A DNA stretch of 64,000 bases from contig JAJEKV010000074.1 in NCBI GenBank assembly GCA_021234155.1, positions 1,917,700-1,981,699 of the forward strand, read 5' to 3'. The notes under the pieces are model-generated. The model made no database searches. It was given only the letters and a program-made list of their open reading frames with translations, and was not told the DNA's origin. Origin of the DNA: Isoetes taiwanensis. Taxonomy: Eukaryota > Streptophyta > Lycopodiopsida > Isoetales > Isoetaceae. Positions 34,213 to 46,834 of this stretch are shown here, piece after piece (within the stretch, counting starts at the first letter, position 1; every line of letters starts with the position of its first letter). The position numbers and the translations under genes are program-made.

Positions 34213-37200
34213 CGCTTGTATTTACTCAAACCTACACTCTTACGTAAGCTCTCGATTACCATGCATTGTTTGTTGTGCGGTTGGTGTGGGGCTGGTTAAC
34301 CCGGCATAGTCAATCTTAAGTGAGATAAGCATCTCAATCGGAATGGCGGGAGAATTCTAGGTATGTCCGAATATTTCAAGCCATATGTCGAGCGGTGCGG
34401 ATCTTTGAAGCTTGTAATTCGATTCTTATTAGAAGTAGGCCTAGTAATATCATAGGCAATGGCGTGGAATAGCGTTGCTTGGACATTTTATATTTGGGAT
34501 AACTAGCACCGATAGAAGGAACACAAGTCTGTGAAATTCCCCATTTTGAAGTTCAAGTTTGATAGAGCATGTTTTAGTTCCGCCTTGGCGTAGGGGAAAC
34601 ATGAGCGTGGCCTTCAGCGTGGAAGCTATGGTATCAAGCGTTGTTTGCTTCAATTTCATCTTATATTAATTAGGTTTAAAGATTTCCTTCTTGCTTTGCT
34701 TTGTCATTGTTTTTCACCGGTGGCTACCTTTAATAACCGTAACCATGCGGAGTAGTTTCAACACTCTCTAGCAGGAGTTGTTAAAGAACAGCTACTTCCA
34801 TATGTTTTTGCACAAGCGTTCGGTCTGCAGTTCTTCAAATCTCTAGGTGGATTTGGAAATCTGGAAAATGCAATTCCATGTTGCAGAGGTTATGTCGACT
34901 TGCTCAGGAGTTCATAACATCTTGTAAAGAATCTAGAAATTACCGAAGCCTGGATTATGGAATGAAAATAAATCCTTGATGGCCCATAATGGTCTTGATC
35001 TGGAAGTGGGTCTTTGGGAATTGCAGCTCTAGATAGAGTGAATGTCTTTATCCATATTCAAAATTCATTTTATGTAAAGATAAGATGAAAGGAAATTTGC
35101 ATTTTTTATTCCTTGAAGTTTCTTGTTCTTGAATAACTCCATTTTGGTAATTCTTGTCATTGTTTCTTAGTTTGAGATCTTTACCATATCAACTTTACTG
35201 TAGTCACGGCTTGAAGCTTTTTCAAGTGCATTATGTTAATGTTGTTGATTTTTGCCCGCATTAGAACATAATAAGGACATGATATGTTTTGCCCGCGAGG
35301 TCATGGTTCCTTTTCTAAGTTTTCTTGAGGGTTTTTGGAGTGAATGTGGATGCAGCCTGCCCGGGTTGAAGTGAGAGAAGACTTACATGGCATTGTATTC
35401 ATGATTTTGTTGGACATTAGGTTAGTCCTCACATTACTTCATTGGTTTTGCAACTTTTGCCAATGCTATTGTTTGTGTTTTGACCTTTGTTTCACACTTA
35501 TCTCGAGCTTAGGACATAATTTCCTCACAGGAATAACACATTGCATGGTGTCCATCCAGGAGGAGTATGATGTTTTGCTTATTCACGGAGGACGTGCACG
35601 GAATATCTTTCTCTAGATGTTTTAGATGCTAGTAATGATCAAAAGTCACGTCTACTAAAATAAGCCAGAATTGCTTCAATTTGTCATGGAATGATTCCAA
35701 TTCGCCCTGCCGATTAATGGCGATGTATTAAGTGGGAAGAGAGATGCACAGCCTATCACGCTATAAAACCTGTGATCACGATCGGCATGGGAGAGATCCC
35801 AACCTATCAGCATGCTTTAGGGATGATAAGCTTATAACCTAAGAGCAGCTTGGCACGGCCATCCTAAATTCATAAAAGCTTATTTTGTATACCTTGGAAG
35901 GCTTGAGATTCTGAGAGCAAAAAGTCTTCATGCTTTGTGGGTTAAGACTTTTTGCGTAATAACCCTATTATTTGACATATATGTAGTGTAGTCTATGTTA
36001 GTTTCCAGCATGCCATGGTTGACATATAGAAAGGTCCATCCTTGAAGAGTTTAGTGGAAGGTGATTATAAAGTGGTTCCATTTCGGGCATTCAGCTCTTG
36101 GAACAAGGTTAAAGTTGAAGTTACGATGGGTTGCTTATTCGAGGGAGGGCATGCACGAATCACGTGTCCTTAAATGAGAAAGAGTGTTGGCCATTGATCA
36201 AGATTTCTGAGATATAAGAAGCCAATAGCTTCAATATATAAAGCTGAGTCATTGATCTGCGGTACTTTAACTTATACTCTAAAGATATCTTGCAATAACA
36301 TGTAATGGATGTAGGATTATGTTGCACTCGTTAATCAATCTCTAATGCATCGAAAGTTTTTCCGCAGTGTATGTATTTTGCCAAGTCGGTTAGTGTAAGC
36401 ATTACTAAAAAGCTGAGCCATGCTTTAGGTGAGAAAAATGCATATCCTGATCCAACATCAAGTTTGTTTGGCCGGGAATGACATCGGAGCACGATCAATA
36501 AATGTGTGCCTACGGATGGTAATTTGATAAATCGCTACTTGGCGGGTTTGTTACTGTTAGGCTGCAATAGGTACAAAGGTACTGCAATTTTGAGCTGCAT
36601 AAAGCTTGCTTTATATCTAAAGGCTGTTTATATGGGCTTTATATCTTCTTTAGCTATCACATTTGGAATTTTCCACTCTCTTTTGAAAATGCTAGCGATA
36701 TATAAGCTTTTATACATTTCGCTGTTTAAAGTAATGTTGTTAAGCATAATAAATAAGATTATCTTGTTAAAGCCCTCATTATTATGCCATTATTATCGTT
36801 CAAACAACACACAACATTATTATACGTTCTAAGAGAATATATGACTACTATAGCTTACTTGCTGCTTAATCCCTATTCCATGGGAGGAAGGCTTAAGGCC
36901 AGTAGCACAAATTGGTTGAATTAATAGAGGGTATCAACATGTTTGCTAGAATCGTTGCATATGAAGCGGGGTGTTGCATATTCACATAAGCTTTATTATG
37001 GGCGAACCAATTGGTCATCATATATTGGTGGTATATTTTGTCTATCACGGGGGTGATAGAAGTTGAGATTTGCATCCATCCTTGTTTTACAAAAACATTT
37101 ACCATATATTCTTAGGCCCACATATATTGATTCGCAGTGGCCCGTGGAATAACAAAAGCTGGTTTGGATATGCATTTAGAAAATGGCTGGAATAAAGATG

Positions 37201-37916
37201 CATGCAGAAAGTAGGACCAATGATTGGTTGGAGCTGAAAGACATAGGGCCATCCATCTGAGAGGGATGGAAAGAGACAATCAAGGTATGGCTTTAGGAAT
37301 ATCATAGCGATTGAATAAGTTGATTTAATACTACTTGCAACCTTCTTCATTTTAAAATATCAGTTCTTCCTTCCATTACCCTCAACAATTGATATACAAA
37401 CAATTCCAGTTCCTAAGTTCTTTTACACCCTCCTCCTCTTACTTCTCTATTTGGATTCTTCATACATTTGCTTAAATATTTATCAAGTATCTAATACTCA
37501 TGCTATTAATAAACTCATGGTATCAAGTACTCCTATTGTCTAAGTAGCAAACTTGAATGCGATTGTCAAAACATGACTTTGAACTATGATTTAAGTCTTA
37601 CAAAACATGTATTTCCATTCTCCTCTATTAGACTTCTCCTTATATACGCCATCCTTGTTCCATCTAGAGCACCTGATTAGCTATACACTCAAGCCCCAAT
37701 GTCCATGTGTCGGTTGGATCCTAGTCCAGAGGAGCTCAACATCTAAGGAGGAGTTAATTGATGCAAATGGGTACCATCATCTTCTGAAAATGACAATGTT
37801 CTAAAATAGCAATTTTGATTGATTATAAAGGCTTAAGTTCCCAAGTTTATGGAACTAGTCCTTTGGATTTCGTTTGGCTCTGGAAAGCTTCCATGCATTC
37901 TCTAAATCTAGGTCCT
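34213..37916. other. Unassigned intergenic stretch
   Basis: No gene recognised. 35040-35640 and 36240-36830 are T-rich on +. The frame 35344-35616 has no known domain. A weak internal repeat links 35560-35605 (GAGTATGATGTTTTGCTTATTC) and 36119-36160. Confidence 0.35.
35917..35955. repeat. Perfect 12-bp hairpin
   Basis: Arms GCAAAAAGTCTT (35917-35928) and AAGACTTTTTGC (35944-35955) pair exactly around a 15-base loop. Function unknown. Confidence 0.9.
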
Positions 37917-38123
37917 TGTGCTTGAACCTCTGCGAAACAGGAGAGAATCGTGGAGAGAATATGAAATACGGAAGAAATATGCCAAGATGAAACTTAAAAT
38001 CGATATATGAACATGAATCAAAGAGTACAATGGCTAGGAATAGCGAGGAACGAGGCCGGAATTGCCTAGAAGGCTCAAGGCGTTGAACCCGGAATGGTTC
38101 GACCAAAGAAAGAGTGCCCCTCC

Positions 38124-38130
38124 TTATATA
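38124..38130 (-). promoter_or_regulatory. TATA box in the LTR
   Basis: The - strand reads TAGATATATAAGGAGGGGC. A TATATAA core in a GC-richer setting is a good plant TATA box; transcription would be expected to start about 30 bp further on, near 38095. Confidence 0.6.
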
Positions 38131-38205
38131 TCTAGGCCAACGAACCAGGATCCGCGCCACTCAATGGATGGGGAGCCCAGCGAAGAGTGTAGCACATGCA
38201 TTTCC

Positions 38206-38225
38206 GTTCTAGAATATTCTAGAAC
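38206..38225. promoter_or_regulatory. Perfect four-unit heat-shock element in the LTR
   Basis: GTTCTAGAATATTCTAGAAC is a perfect 20-bp palindrome and reads TTC-2-GAA-2-TTC-2-GAA, four contiguous alternating nGAAn units, the ideal heat-shock factor binding site. On the - strand it is 76 bp upstream of the TATA box, inside the LTR promoter region. Known: Arabidopsis ONSEN (ATCOPIA78) is heat-activated through such sites in its LTR. Activity here is inferred. Confidence 0.75.
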
Positions 38226-38416
38226 CTCACGGGAAGAAAATGACCCACATATGAGGAAGGCGTGAAAGTATGGCAACAAATATTAGTAGCGCCTTGGCAA
38301 GTGTGTCAAACCACATCTTGCAACTACCCTTTTGCATCCAGATGTGGCGACCATCTTTTGTACATCACCCGAGTACTAATGTTCATATGATACGAATATC
38401 CATGAATTAGATCACA

Positions 38417-38430
38417 CCATTCCCTCCTGA
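38417..38430 (-). other. Polypurine tract of the chromovirus
   Basis: TCAGGAGGGAATGG on the - strand, immediately before the TGTGATC start of the 3' LTR. This is the expected place and composition for the primer of plus-strand DNA synthesis. Confidence 0.7.
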
Positions 38431-38479
38431 CGGCGAGTCTTGGGCTGGGCGGAGATGCTCAAAGATAGCTTGTTTGGAG

Positions 38480-38620
38480 TAACGTCGGTGAAACTCCGCA
38501 ATTTAGCCGAGTGCGGCTGAGTCCAGTTCGGGCTCGAGGTTTATCATTTGGTGAGTAACCTTCCCCATCGACAAAGTAATACAATGCGTCGGCCCGAAGA
38601 AACTTGGAGTTGAGAATCTC
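38480..38620 (-). pseudogene. Chromodomain at the integrase C-terminus
   Basis: The - strand reads ILNSKFLRADALYYFVDGEGY, matching the start of chromovirus chromodomains (an ILDSK-type lead, then YLVKWKGY with two aromatic residues). Similarity then fades through frame breaks. Known: this domain guides integration to marked chromatin. One cage position reads as VDGEGY, so Trp is replaced by Gly. Confidence 0.65.
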
Positions 38621-38879
38621 CGAACTCTCACTTGATCATCGAATTTCGCGGTGGGCTGGTGGAGGCAGCGATCCCGGGGAAAGTGTTAGCTATGTAGAAC
38701 AATAGAAACATGTAAAATCTTGGGATGGAGCAGAACCAAGCTGGGAAAGCTCGGCGAGATGCCACATTCTTTGATTTGGAAGGCGTGATTGATAAGAGCC
38801 AAAGCGGCGATAGTCAAGCTTGATGCGAGGAGGGGCGTGAGGTAAGAGCGATCCCTACGAACAGAACAAGGTCATAGCA

Positions 38880-39480
38880 TTAGGAATTTAGAAAGGGCTT
38901 CTTGGCGATGCAAATCAGCATAATGCCGATAGCGTTCACATTATGATCAAATTCGAGACTTGGCACCAAGTTGATAGAGTCACCACCGGTAACACTAAAG
39001 GGACCAGCAGGGATGCTAGCGGAGTTGAAGAGCGAATTAAGTGGCGGTATGTATTGCGTTATTATGAGGCAAACTCGGCTAATAGAAGATAAATACGACC
39101 TAATCATCCACGGTAGCGATAAGCACGCCCAAATGTTTCTCTCCGAAGTCGATTGGTGTGTTGTGCATGCCCATTACTTTGCGGATGTGACGGATGTCGA
39201 TTGGCGGTGGAAGTAATACACCGTAACTCCAAAGAGCTGCTCCCAAAAGCACACTGTCGAACTATATGGTCCACGATCGGCGGCTGATAGTATTATCCGG
39301 GCAAGTGAAGTTTGACTACTTCTGAGAAAGAAGAAAAATATTCGCTATTCCCTCACTTTGGTGATATGGTGGCGTTCGCGAGGGGAATAAATGAGCCATC
39401 TTAGAAGCGATCAACAACAGCCATGATGGCATCATAACCCGGCCCTTCGGAATAAAGTCTATAAAATGCTCTTCCAAAGG
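38880..39480 (-). pseudogene. Gypsy integrase core
   Basis: On the - strand, HFIDFIPKG (39475-39440) carries the first catalytic Asp region, and VVDRF follows near 39405-39420. ADRGPYS (about 39285-39260) is the second Asp motif. A LLLAEFA-type block (near 39080) and a ThrAla-rich HTAT near 39050 complete the core. They lie in the right order and spacing but in different frames, so the enzyme is broken. The H2C2 zinc finger expected upstream (39500-39750) is not clear. Confidence 0.75.
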
Positions 39481-39913
39481 TCCATCTGGTACCCGTGATT
39501 GGTGAAGGCGACCATGAGAAGATGCCTTGGAACCTTAAACCGACGTGAGATGTCGCGGGAGATAGAATAAAAGCTGACGGGCGGCGAAGCCAGACCCTGT
39601 CTCGACTAATAAATTCAAGTCTTGGCTACTCAAAGTGTTGACCATAGATGAATCATGGCAAACTGGAAGGGAGCAGAAGCCTAGAAGCACCATCTATAGC
39701 ACATCTGAAGCCCATCATGGAGCGGGAGTCCATCCTGAACCTCGAAACAATCATAGTCGATCGCATTTTAAAGGAAGATGATCTGCGAGCCAAGGTAATG
39801 CCCGAATACATGTTGAGCCAATGGATGGGAGAGCAAAGATGCCGAGCAGGGCTCCAACAAGACGTATCACGGGCCTCTGAACAAGTGAGGGAACCATAGT
39901 GGAACGATCAGAC

Positions 39914-40330
39914 CTAGAATAACAGAGGTTGCTGGTCAAATGCGGATCTGCACTTGGGCTCAAGGTAGGGCCCGAGGACAGGCATCGGAGGGCTCTCCTT
40001 GGAGGATGCGGGATGAAGTACTTGATCCGCAGAAGTCAATCCCGGGATAATACTTGGTGTGCCACAGGGCTGGCGATTTGAGCACTCGGCCGGGCCCAGA
40101 AATATTCTAGATTCAATGATACGTGAAGTATGTAACCTTATAAAGGGATCCACCTCTCGGGAGCGTCTCCACTCCTCGAGAATCTACTATATAACAACTC
40201 CTTGTCATAAATGGGATAGTTGGTTTGACTGAGCAGGTGGTGATAGGCGATTGGATGCAATTCTTCTGGTCATCCCCTCCACGTGACCAAGATCCTGGCC
40301 GCAAAATCAGAAGCATACCGCCTTGACTAA
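39914..40330 (-). pseudogene. Gypsy RNase H remnant
   Basis: The - strand shows LSQTNYPIYDKELL-type wording near 40180-40245, in two frames, then LEYFWAR near 40090-40120. These match the SQxExNYxxxDKELLA and NLEYF blocks of gypsy RNase H. It lies between reverse transcriptase and integrase, as expected. Broken by frameshifts. Confidence 0.65.
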
Positions 40331-40426
40331 CATGAGCTCAAAGAAGGATGCGCATGAGCAAGAGCGCCGTGGTAAAAGCATGTGAGGTAGCAGCGGTTAC
40401 CTTCCACGGTCCATTCAAATGGCACG

Positions 40427-41128
40427 TCATAACGTGAGCCGTGTCAAGGAAGGGCAATCTCTGGGCAATCGAATGACGCCCGATGGGGTGGCAAACTGAA
40501 AAACGAATTTTGCGCGAGCGGATAAAGGTGTGTTTGCCTCTCCGGGCTTGATCTTGACCTTTGGGGTCCGCCAGTTATGGAGATCGATAGCCAGGAACTC
40601 CATATTATCCTGCTCAAAGCGGCACTTCTCAGTTTGGTATATAACCCATGCTCCGCGAAGCTTTTGAAGGTTTGTCAAACATGCACTCTCTCTCGCGCAC
40701 ATGTTCTTACCGAGAGTTTTAGAATAAATAAGAATCATCGATAGATGATAACCATGTCTGAAACTCGAAAAACTTGTCATTATTTATCTTTTGGAATCTT
40801 TATGTGTGGGAGCATTTGGTAGCAACGTAACTATGTACTCAAAATATATCTAAGTCTGAAAAGTGGCTCACTCTTGTATCCATCACCTCCCGGATCCGAA
40901 TAAGATTGTAGGCACCCACAGAAGATCAATCTTAAGTAAAATAATGCACCTTGAAGTCGCTCCAACCTTTCTTTGGGATCGAGGAGGAGGCGGATGTGGG
41001 TCGGCAGCAATGATTTTAATGCGATAATCAACAACGAGGCGCGGTGAATCATCCTTCTTTTGGCGGAAGATACAAAGCTCGGTAGTGAATGAAGCGTTAG
41101 CTTCGATTCTCTTCAGCCTCAATCGCAA
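40427..41128 (-). pseudogene. Gypsy reverse transcriptase
   Basis: The - strand 41128-40883 reads RQKKDDSPRLVVDYR, matching FVKKKDGSLRLCVDYR of gypsy enzymes. IILLKIDL and GAYNLIRIRE (about 40890-40930) follow in neighbouring frames. 40780-40427 contains ILIYSKT and TEKCRFEQDNMEFL, the blocks after the catalytic box. The box itself reads SIDD in a frame shifted against ILIYSKT, so an indel sits at the active site. Family assignment is secure; the enzyme is dead. Confidence 0.85.
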
Positions 41129-41170
41129 AACGCTTCAACTTCGGCGGAGATGAATAACCGGACCATATGG

Positions 41171-44100
41171 CGCGTTGTCGTACACGAAAAATCAGCCGGA
41201 ATATGATACATGGACAATGCTGCGGCAGGAGTTTCGGCGCCAAAGCTTTGTCAAAACATCAAAAGTACGTAGCCATGGCCCCTGCATTGGAGGCGGCGGT
41301 GCCGGAGGCTAGCCAATGGGTGAACCTGGATTGCCAAACAAGACTTGGATCTTGCCTTCTAGATTTATCAGTGCGAAATCTTGAAATGGGGCATGAAAGA
41401 AGCCTCTACAAAACAGGCGGGAACATGACCCGAGAATAGGGCGAGGGGAGCAAAAGGCGGGGAGCATGGACCGGGGCAGGCCCAGGAGGCTGGAACAAAG
41501 AGGCCTTGGACAGAGGGAGGAGGCGGGCCCCGGAGCAAGAGTAAAGGGCGGCTGGGCTGGAATATCATCGAGCGAGAAAGGCATCATCGAACATCATCAT
41601 GTATGCCATTTTCTTGCCTCAGCGGATGCCAGGGTTGCATTACTCTCTCCACCGGGAAATGCTCTCTGACCTTTGCTGTGGCACTCTTGCTCCACGCTCA
41701 TGGCTAAGGAAGATGTTCATCCAGTGCTCTCATGGAAAATGGATCGCGAACACCTCTTGACTACTCAAGTTTGGAGATGACTCTGCGGCTTCTCTTGGGT
41801 CTATCTCATTTGAACTAGTGTAGAATCCCCATAAAAAACCGGCTCCATTCTCGCGCGCACTTTTTCCCTTCCCTTGTCATCTACCTTTTAACCTCATTTC
41901 GTCGAAGCTTTGTTGCTTTCGATTTATTGTGTGGTAATCTTGCTTTCGTCTAATACCTGCTTTACACATGTACTTGGGTTCAATTTTGTGCGGGGTGGGA
42001 TCTCGGTTTTGTTGAGGTTATTTATCAACTCCATCAAGTGCTTCAAACCAAATTTATGGACACTTCATATGATAGACTTCCGGCCCCTATCTGCTATATT
42101 CAGATCAATATTTATTTTGTCAGAACTTCTCATGTTTTTCATATCACATCGATGAATTATCAGCATTTAGGTCACATCTCTGTTTTGGTGATATTTGCAT
42201 GTGTCTACAGTTATGAACCTTTTATGGGCTCAGGGTTTCTTCTTTTGATTTATTGCCTTATAGTTCGAATTTTACTGTTGAGACTTGCATTGCACTTCAA
42301 ACGTGTACTTTTAATCACTGCATTAATGTTTCTAAAACATTTATGGTTGGTAATTGTGTTAGAATTCATGTATCATGATACGTATCTGCGCATATGCCTA
42401 GGTATAAGCGGTCTAGGCCAGTTTATTCTTTGTGTGCCATAGACTCTTAATTATGACGACATTATATCGGAGAGGGTCATATTGTTTAGGTCATCTCCTT
42501 ATTATATGGTGATATGGAAAAATCGAGGAAGAAAAAAGCATGTTGCATTTCTTGCCATGCATTTTACATGATTGTTCCGTATTACATCTTGAGTTGAGAA
42601 CATTATGACAATATATGTCTTATAAAAGCATTAATAAATTAGCCTTCTTTTGGTTTTATTTACAAATGTTAAGCTAAAAGCTATTTTACAGATCGTGCTT
42701 GTATTTCTAAGCCACATCTTTGGTTTTGACATAGTATCTCATTTATTATGTAATGACTTGCCTTTCGTGCTTTAAGAAATTATGCATTTCACTAAGTGTG
42801 AATGTATTAATAAATGCCCCATGTGCATTAAATTTTACTATCGTGCATATTTGCCACTTTATTGAGATCGAGGAAATGTATTATGCATTTAGAGCACTAC
42901 ATGGCGGCATTTGGAAGCAAAGAGACATAGCTAGCCCATCTCTTACATCTAGGATTTATAGATTCTGGTCTTATTTATATTGATGTGATTAACGAATTCC
43001 ATCCTAAGGCTCTCTAGTTTTACTGAAATGACGGATAAGCTCTCTTAGTTCTAGCATTTGTTTAGGCACAGGAGGAGAAGGTCTGAGGTTGGAGATTTTT
43101 GTTTTGTGTGATCTTATATGAGTTTAAGTAGTAAGATCAACTATGAAGGAAAACCTTTTGATGTCTGGCTTCATACAGTACTATAGGCTTATTGGTGGTT
43201 TCCCTTGAATACAAAAATTCCCTAAATAGGATCTCTTTGAGCGGTAACATAAATGCCGCCGTCTTGATCTAATACTGGGATCTTCCCTCCCATAGTATGC
43301 TCCATAAGATGATTATTGTAGGAAAACTTTGCTTGCTTAGGTTTGGTGTCCAATATACCACATTCTTACATGTTGCCTATTTTGAGCCACGTATCCAGGA
43401 TAATTGTTGATGGCCAAATTTAGGGCTTGTTGTTTCTAGGCAGTCTACTGGGTCCGAATTATCATTTTCTTTAGAAACCCCAGTGTCGATGTGTCTCCTT
43501 TGATGGCGTGCCAGCACAGCCATCATTTGACCATAATAATCATATGGTTAAGGTCTACTTATAATGACAGCGACACATCATATTTTTGGTTTTAGTATCC
43601 ACACCATTGCGCCAATTGAATCAATTTATTCCGTAGGTTATAGACCCTAGCAACATTTCTTCTAATTTAGTACCCTCTCGTGTATTACCATGAAGGTTGT
43701 GTGGCATGTTTAGCCTTTGGATTCAATTCCAGGAGGCTCGGCACATATGAAATATATGACCCCAGCGGCGCAGCTGCCGATGCGCGGCGGTTCCGCGCTG
43801 GTGAATGTTTTGTGAGCAGTTCTACCACTATAGGTTTAGGTTAGAGGGAATGACTATGGTATCTTCATTAAACTGTTTGGTTTACCAAACTATAGATAGG
43901 TTATCGGTCGATTGTATTCGGGAGGCGCCCGGTATTTTTTTGCTATGAAGAAGTATAATTATGGTAAAATATTGAAATAGGAAACACTAATATTTTAGGA
44001 TTTTGTTGTGTGTGTTTTTGTGATGTAACAGTCTTGGTAAAAGAATACTTAAGCTATTCTCTGTAACTTCCCCTAATAATGTAGACTTTGTGGGCGCGGG

Positions 44101-44640
44101 ATACGGCATGAAATGTTTTAGGGCAAGATCGCCTATGGATCGTTGCACTCGCAACAAACTGCTTATGATATCATCACGCAGGATCACTGGTCGTGCGATG
44201 AAACGGTGTAACCCATCAGCAATCTTTCTTTAAACAGCCCTTGTGTGGATCATATGAGTTTAGTCTTGGCGTGTCTGGGATTTTAGCACATCTGTGGAAT
44301 TAGAGGCGAGGGACTCTTTTAAATATCTTTGTAACTTCTTTACCGGCGGTATTCCATTTGCCGCAGGTCATGAACTGAGCGGGCGGCGGGCCTGGGGCGC
44401 TCCTGGCCAAAACTGATAGCGGGCAGGGAATCTTATTGAATTCGGAGGAGGAATGGCACGGAACATGATAACCACCACAAAGGCAACGCAGTTAGTTGAG
44501 CTCTGCGAGGGTAAATGAAGTGGATCCCAACATAAAGCTAAAGTGATACAGGATCGGGGAAGTTCATGTGAGGAGTTTAAAGCCATGCAGCAAGATTTCC
44601 GTTGTTGATGCATCTACTTTTAACATTGATGTGTTGTATT
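41171..44640. other. Unassigned stretch upstream of the chromovirus pol remnant
   Basis: 41309-41587 (-) is a Pro-rich frame in the place of gag or protease but has no zinc knuckle or DTG motif. 41900-43900 is T-rich on + and looks intron-like. A short GC-rich patch, 43760-43800, stands out. Confidence 0.35.
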
Positions 44641-44650
44641 TTGTCTAATT

Positions 44651-44694
44651 CCATTGAAGAAGATGATTCTGAGGATGACATACAGCCAAATCAG
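44651..44694 (+). other. Exon-like segment, duplicated at 57243-57272
   Basis: Reads as an acidic peptide (IEEDDSEDDIQPNQ) ending at CAG followed by GT, a plausible splice donor. The partner at 57243-57272 (IEEEVPLNQ) also ends CAG before GT. The downstream partner pair has matching acceptor-like AG sites. Protein family unknown. Confidence 0.4.
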
Positions 44695-46834
44695 GTTTCC
44701 CCTTATGTTTACATTTAAAATTCTATACCATAGATATTGAATCTGCTCTCCAAAGTAGCTGGGTATTTAGGGAGATAGATTGTGTTACTTTTGTTGTTGG
44801 GTTTTCCTCTACTGTTATCTCCTCTCAGAATATTATTTCCTATCTCTGGTATTTAAGATGCCTGACTCTAGCATTTAGTATTCCTTCTTATGTACCTTCT
44901 GTTCATATTTTTAACCTCAGATTTCTTGGAAGGGTCTTATGTAGCATTTCTAACGCGTGATGCGCACGCACGCGCGGTACCGCATATCACATCATCCGGC
45001 ATGTTAAGTGCGGTGTCTCACATAATTTAATTGGACCAGCGCCGTTTTCATTTAATCTTGGATCAGCCAACACTCCTTTAATTATCTTTGTTACACATAA
45101 AGGTTGTTGAACTTTTGAGAGGGTGTACTCTACAATAGCAGATTAGGTTTGGCGGTGGTGTTATGTCTAATATGGTCGAGGGGCCACCATCATGAATAAT
45201 GCGAGAGATAACGGTGTGAACGGATCTATCTACATAATTCTGCTTCTACCATCCTGAACAGCGTGGCCTTATTTTTGCATTTGCTCCCGGTATTCCCTCA
45301 GAGTTAATTTAGGTAGCATTATTAGTGTTTTCCTTATGATTAAGATCTTTACATTGCTATTTAAGTTTTTTAAGCACTATATTTCGTGTCCCTCCTCTAT
45401 TGCAATATTAGAGCTACTACTTAAGGTCTGCTATCCCCTTTTGGTTACCCAGGGCCTTGATCTAGTACTATTATTTTTATTGTTTGGGATTAATAGGTTT
45501 TGTTGCCCTCATATATTCTAGATCAGCTAGATTTCATCTGCTTACACTTAGTTTGGCATATCATGTTATGATTCATCTAAAGAATACTGTTGTTGCTATT
45601 ATATTTGTCTTGTTGTCCTCTGGGGCAGATCCAGTAATTTCCTTTTAATTTATGGGTAAAGGGCCGAAAGGCCAAGGTTGTTCATAGCTTACCTGCTAGC
45701 ATAGGCATTATTACCCTTCTTAGGCTAATGTATGCTTCTTTGCTGCAGGTAACCGAACTCCTTCTCCCATACTCTGTGGATGTTGAGCATTGTGCATTCT
45801 TGTGGATTGTTTCAGGCTTTTTGAACAAAACTGGAAATATTAATTTGTTAATCACACCTTGGTAAGTTTATTCTGCTGGTTTATGCAGCTGATGTTTATG
45901 GGTAACTATGATCCCAACTTTTACATTAAGGAGTATCTTTGTTATTGCTGCTATGTATTTCTGTCTTTAACAGTCATATGGTTTTATGCAACTCTTATTA
46001 CATCTTATTGGAATATTTTTGAACAAATGTTTTGTAGAGATATCTTCTGCCTAAAGATGCCATCTAGGGTCGTAATAAGTCATGATTTTTGGTCTCTATA
46101 TATGGATTTAATATGTGTTATTGGGTTATGCATTTTCATAGTTATTTCTAGTTTTTGGAAAAAAGTTTTTATTTGGTAGGTATGAATTAAAATCCTTTAT
46201 TTACCACTCTTGGATGTAATTTTTGTGCTATTCATGGCTGGGTCTGGTCTGGTGTGCCTGACTAATTCTTAATGGTTCCATTAAAGTTATAGTACTATCT
46301 ACCAATCTGTTTTGTGAAAAATCCTTATAGGTGACTTTAATACCTCAGTAGGTTGCCTTAGGCATTATTAAATACATCAAGGCATAGGGTATTTATTATG
46401 TTTTTGTCCTGTTATTTCTTTGATGGTTCCTACTCCATATGTTGAATTATCATGGTTATACCACCAACTGATTTTTTAGGCATAAGTCTTATACAAAATA
46501 TAGTGGCTGTCTATTCTTAACTCAACCTTAGGTCATAATTATGCTCAGCTTAACGATGTTGCACTTGGGCAATTTTTTAATTTGGATAATATCTCTAGGG
46601 CCTCCTCTTTTGTTGAAAATATAAATGTACTGTTCTTCATGGCTGAGGTTTTGTATGTGCTGTGTCAGTATTTAATTGACGGTTTCTACTCATACTTTTT
46701 TACTGCTAGGCATTTAAACAGTTTGATATTTTGGTTATTATGGCTTCCTTGCTTTTTTTCACTCAGCACTTTGCAATTTTAAGGACCAGTTTAGTTGTGC
46801 ATGCATATGTCCTAAATATTGTTGCATGGTAGTC
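44695..46834. other. T-rich stretch around the exon-like segments
   Basis: Intron-like composition. The frame 45859-46179 is hydrophobic because of T bias, not a recognisable membrane protein. 44950-45000 is an isolated GC-rich patch. Confidence 0.35.
45741..45850 (+). other. Second exon-like segment, duplicated at 57867-57910
   Basis: TGCTGCAG (45741-45748), an acceptor-like site, is followed by GTAACCGAACTCCTTCTCCCA. The partner at 57867 reads CCGCAG then GTAACCAATCATTCTTCTCCCA. Together with 44651-44694 this looks like two exons of a duplicated gene or transposon; no domain recognised. Confidence 0.35.

Larger units (their letters stand above)
37917..38416 (-). repeat. 3' LTR of the chromovirus
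   Basis: On the - strand the LTR starts TGTGATCTAATTCATGG at 38416, directly after a purine-rich tract. It contains a heat-shock element and a TATA box in promoter order. The other end is inferred at GCACA (37917), giving about 500 bp with TG...CA ends. That end is uncertain because no second LTR is available for comparison. Confidence 0.6.
37917..41170 (-). mobile_element. Ty3/gypsy chromovirus, 5'-truncated and decayed
   Basis: On the - strand the domains lie in the gypsy order: reverse transcriptase (41128-40427), RNase H (about 40330-39914), integrase (about 39480-38880), chromodomain (about 38620-38480), polypurine tract and 3' LTR. RT-RNase H-integrase order plus an integrase-linked chromodomain defines chromoviruses, which copy through RNA and integrate into chromatin. 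Frameshifts and stops occur in every domain. No 5' LTR, primer-binding site or recognisable gag was found after 41170, so the 5' end is lost or too diverged. Confidence 0.85.

Noticed and set aside
37855-38160. 101-codon - strand frame as a gene
   Set aside because: It lies inside the chromovirus LTR, downstream of its TATA box, and shows no domain.
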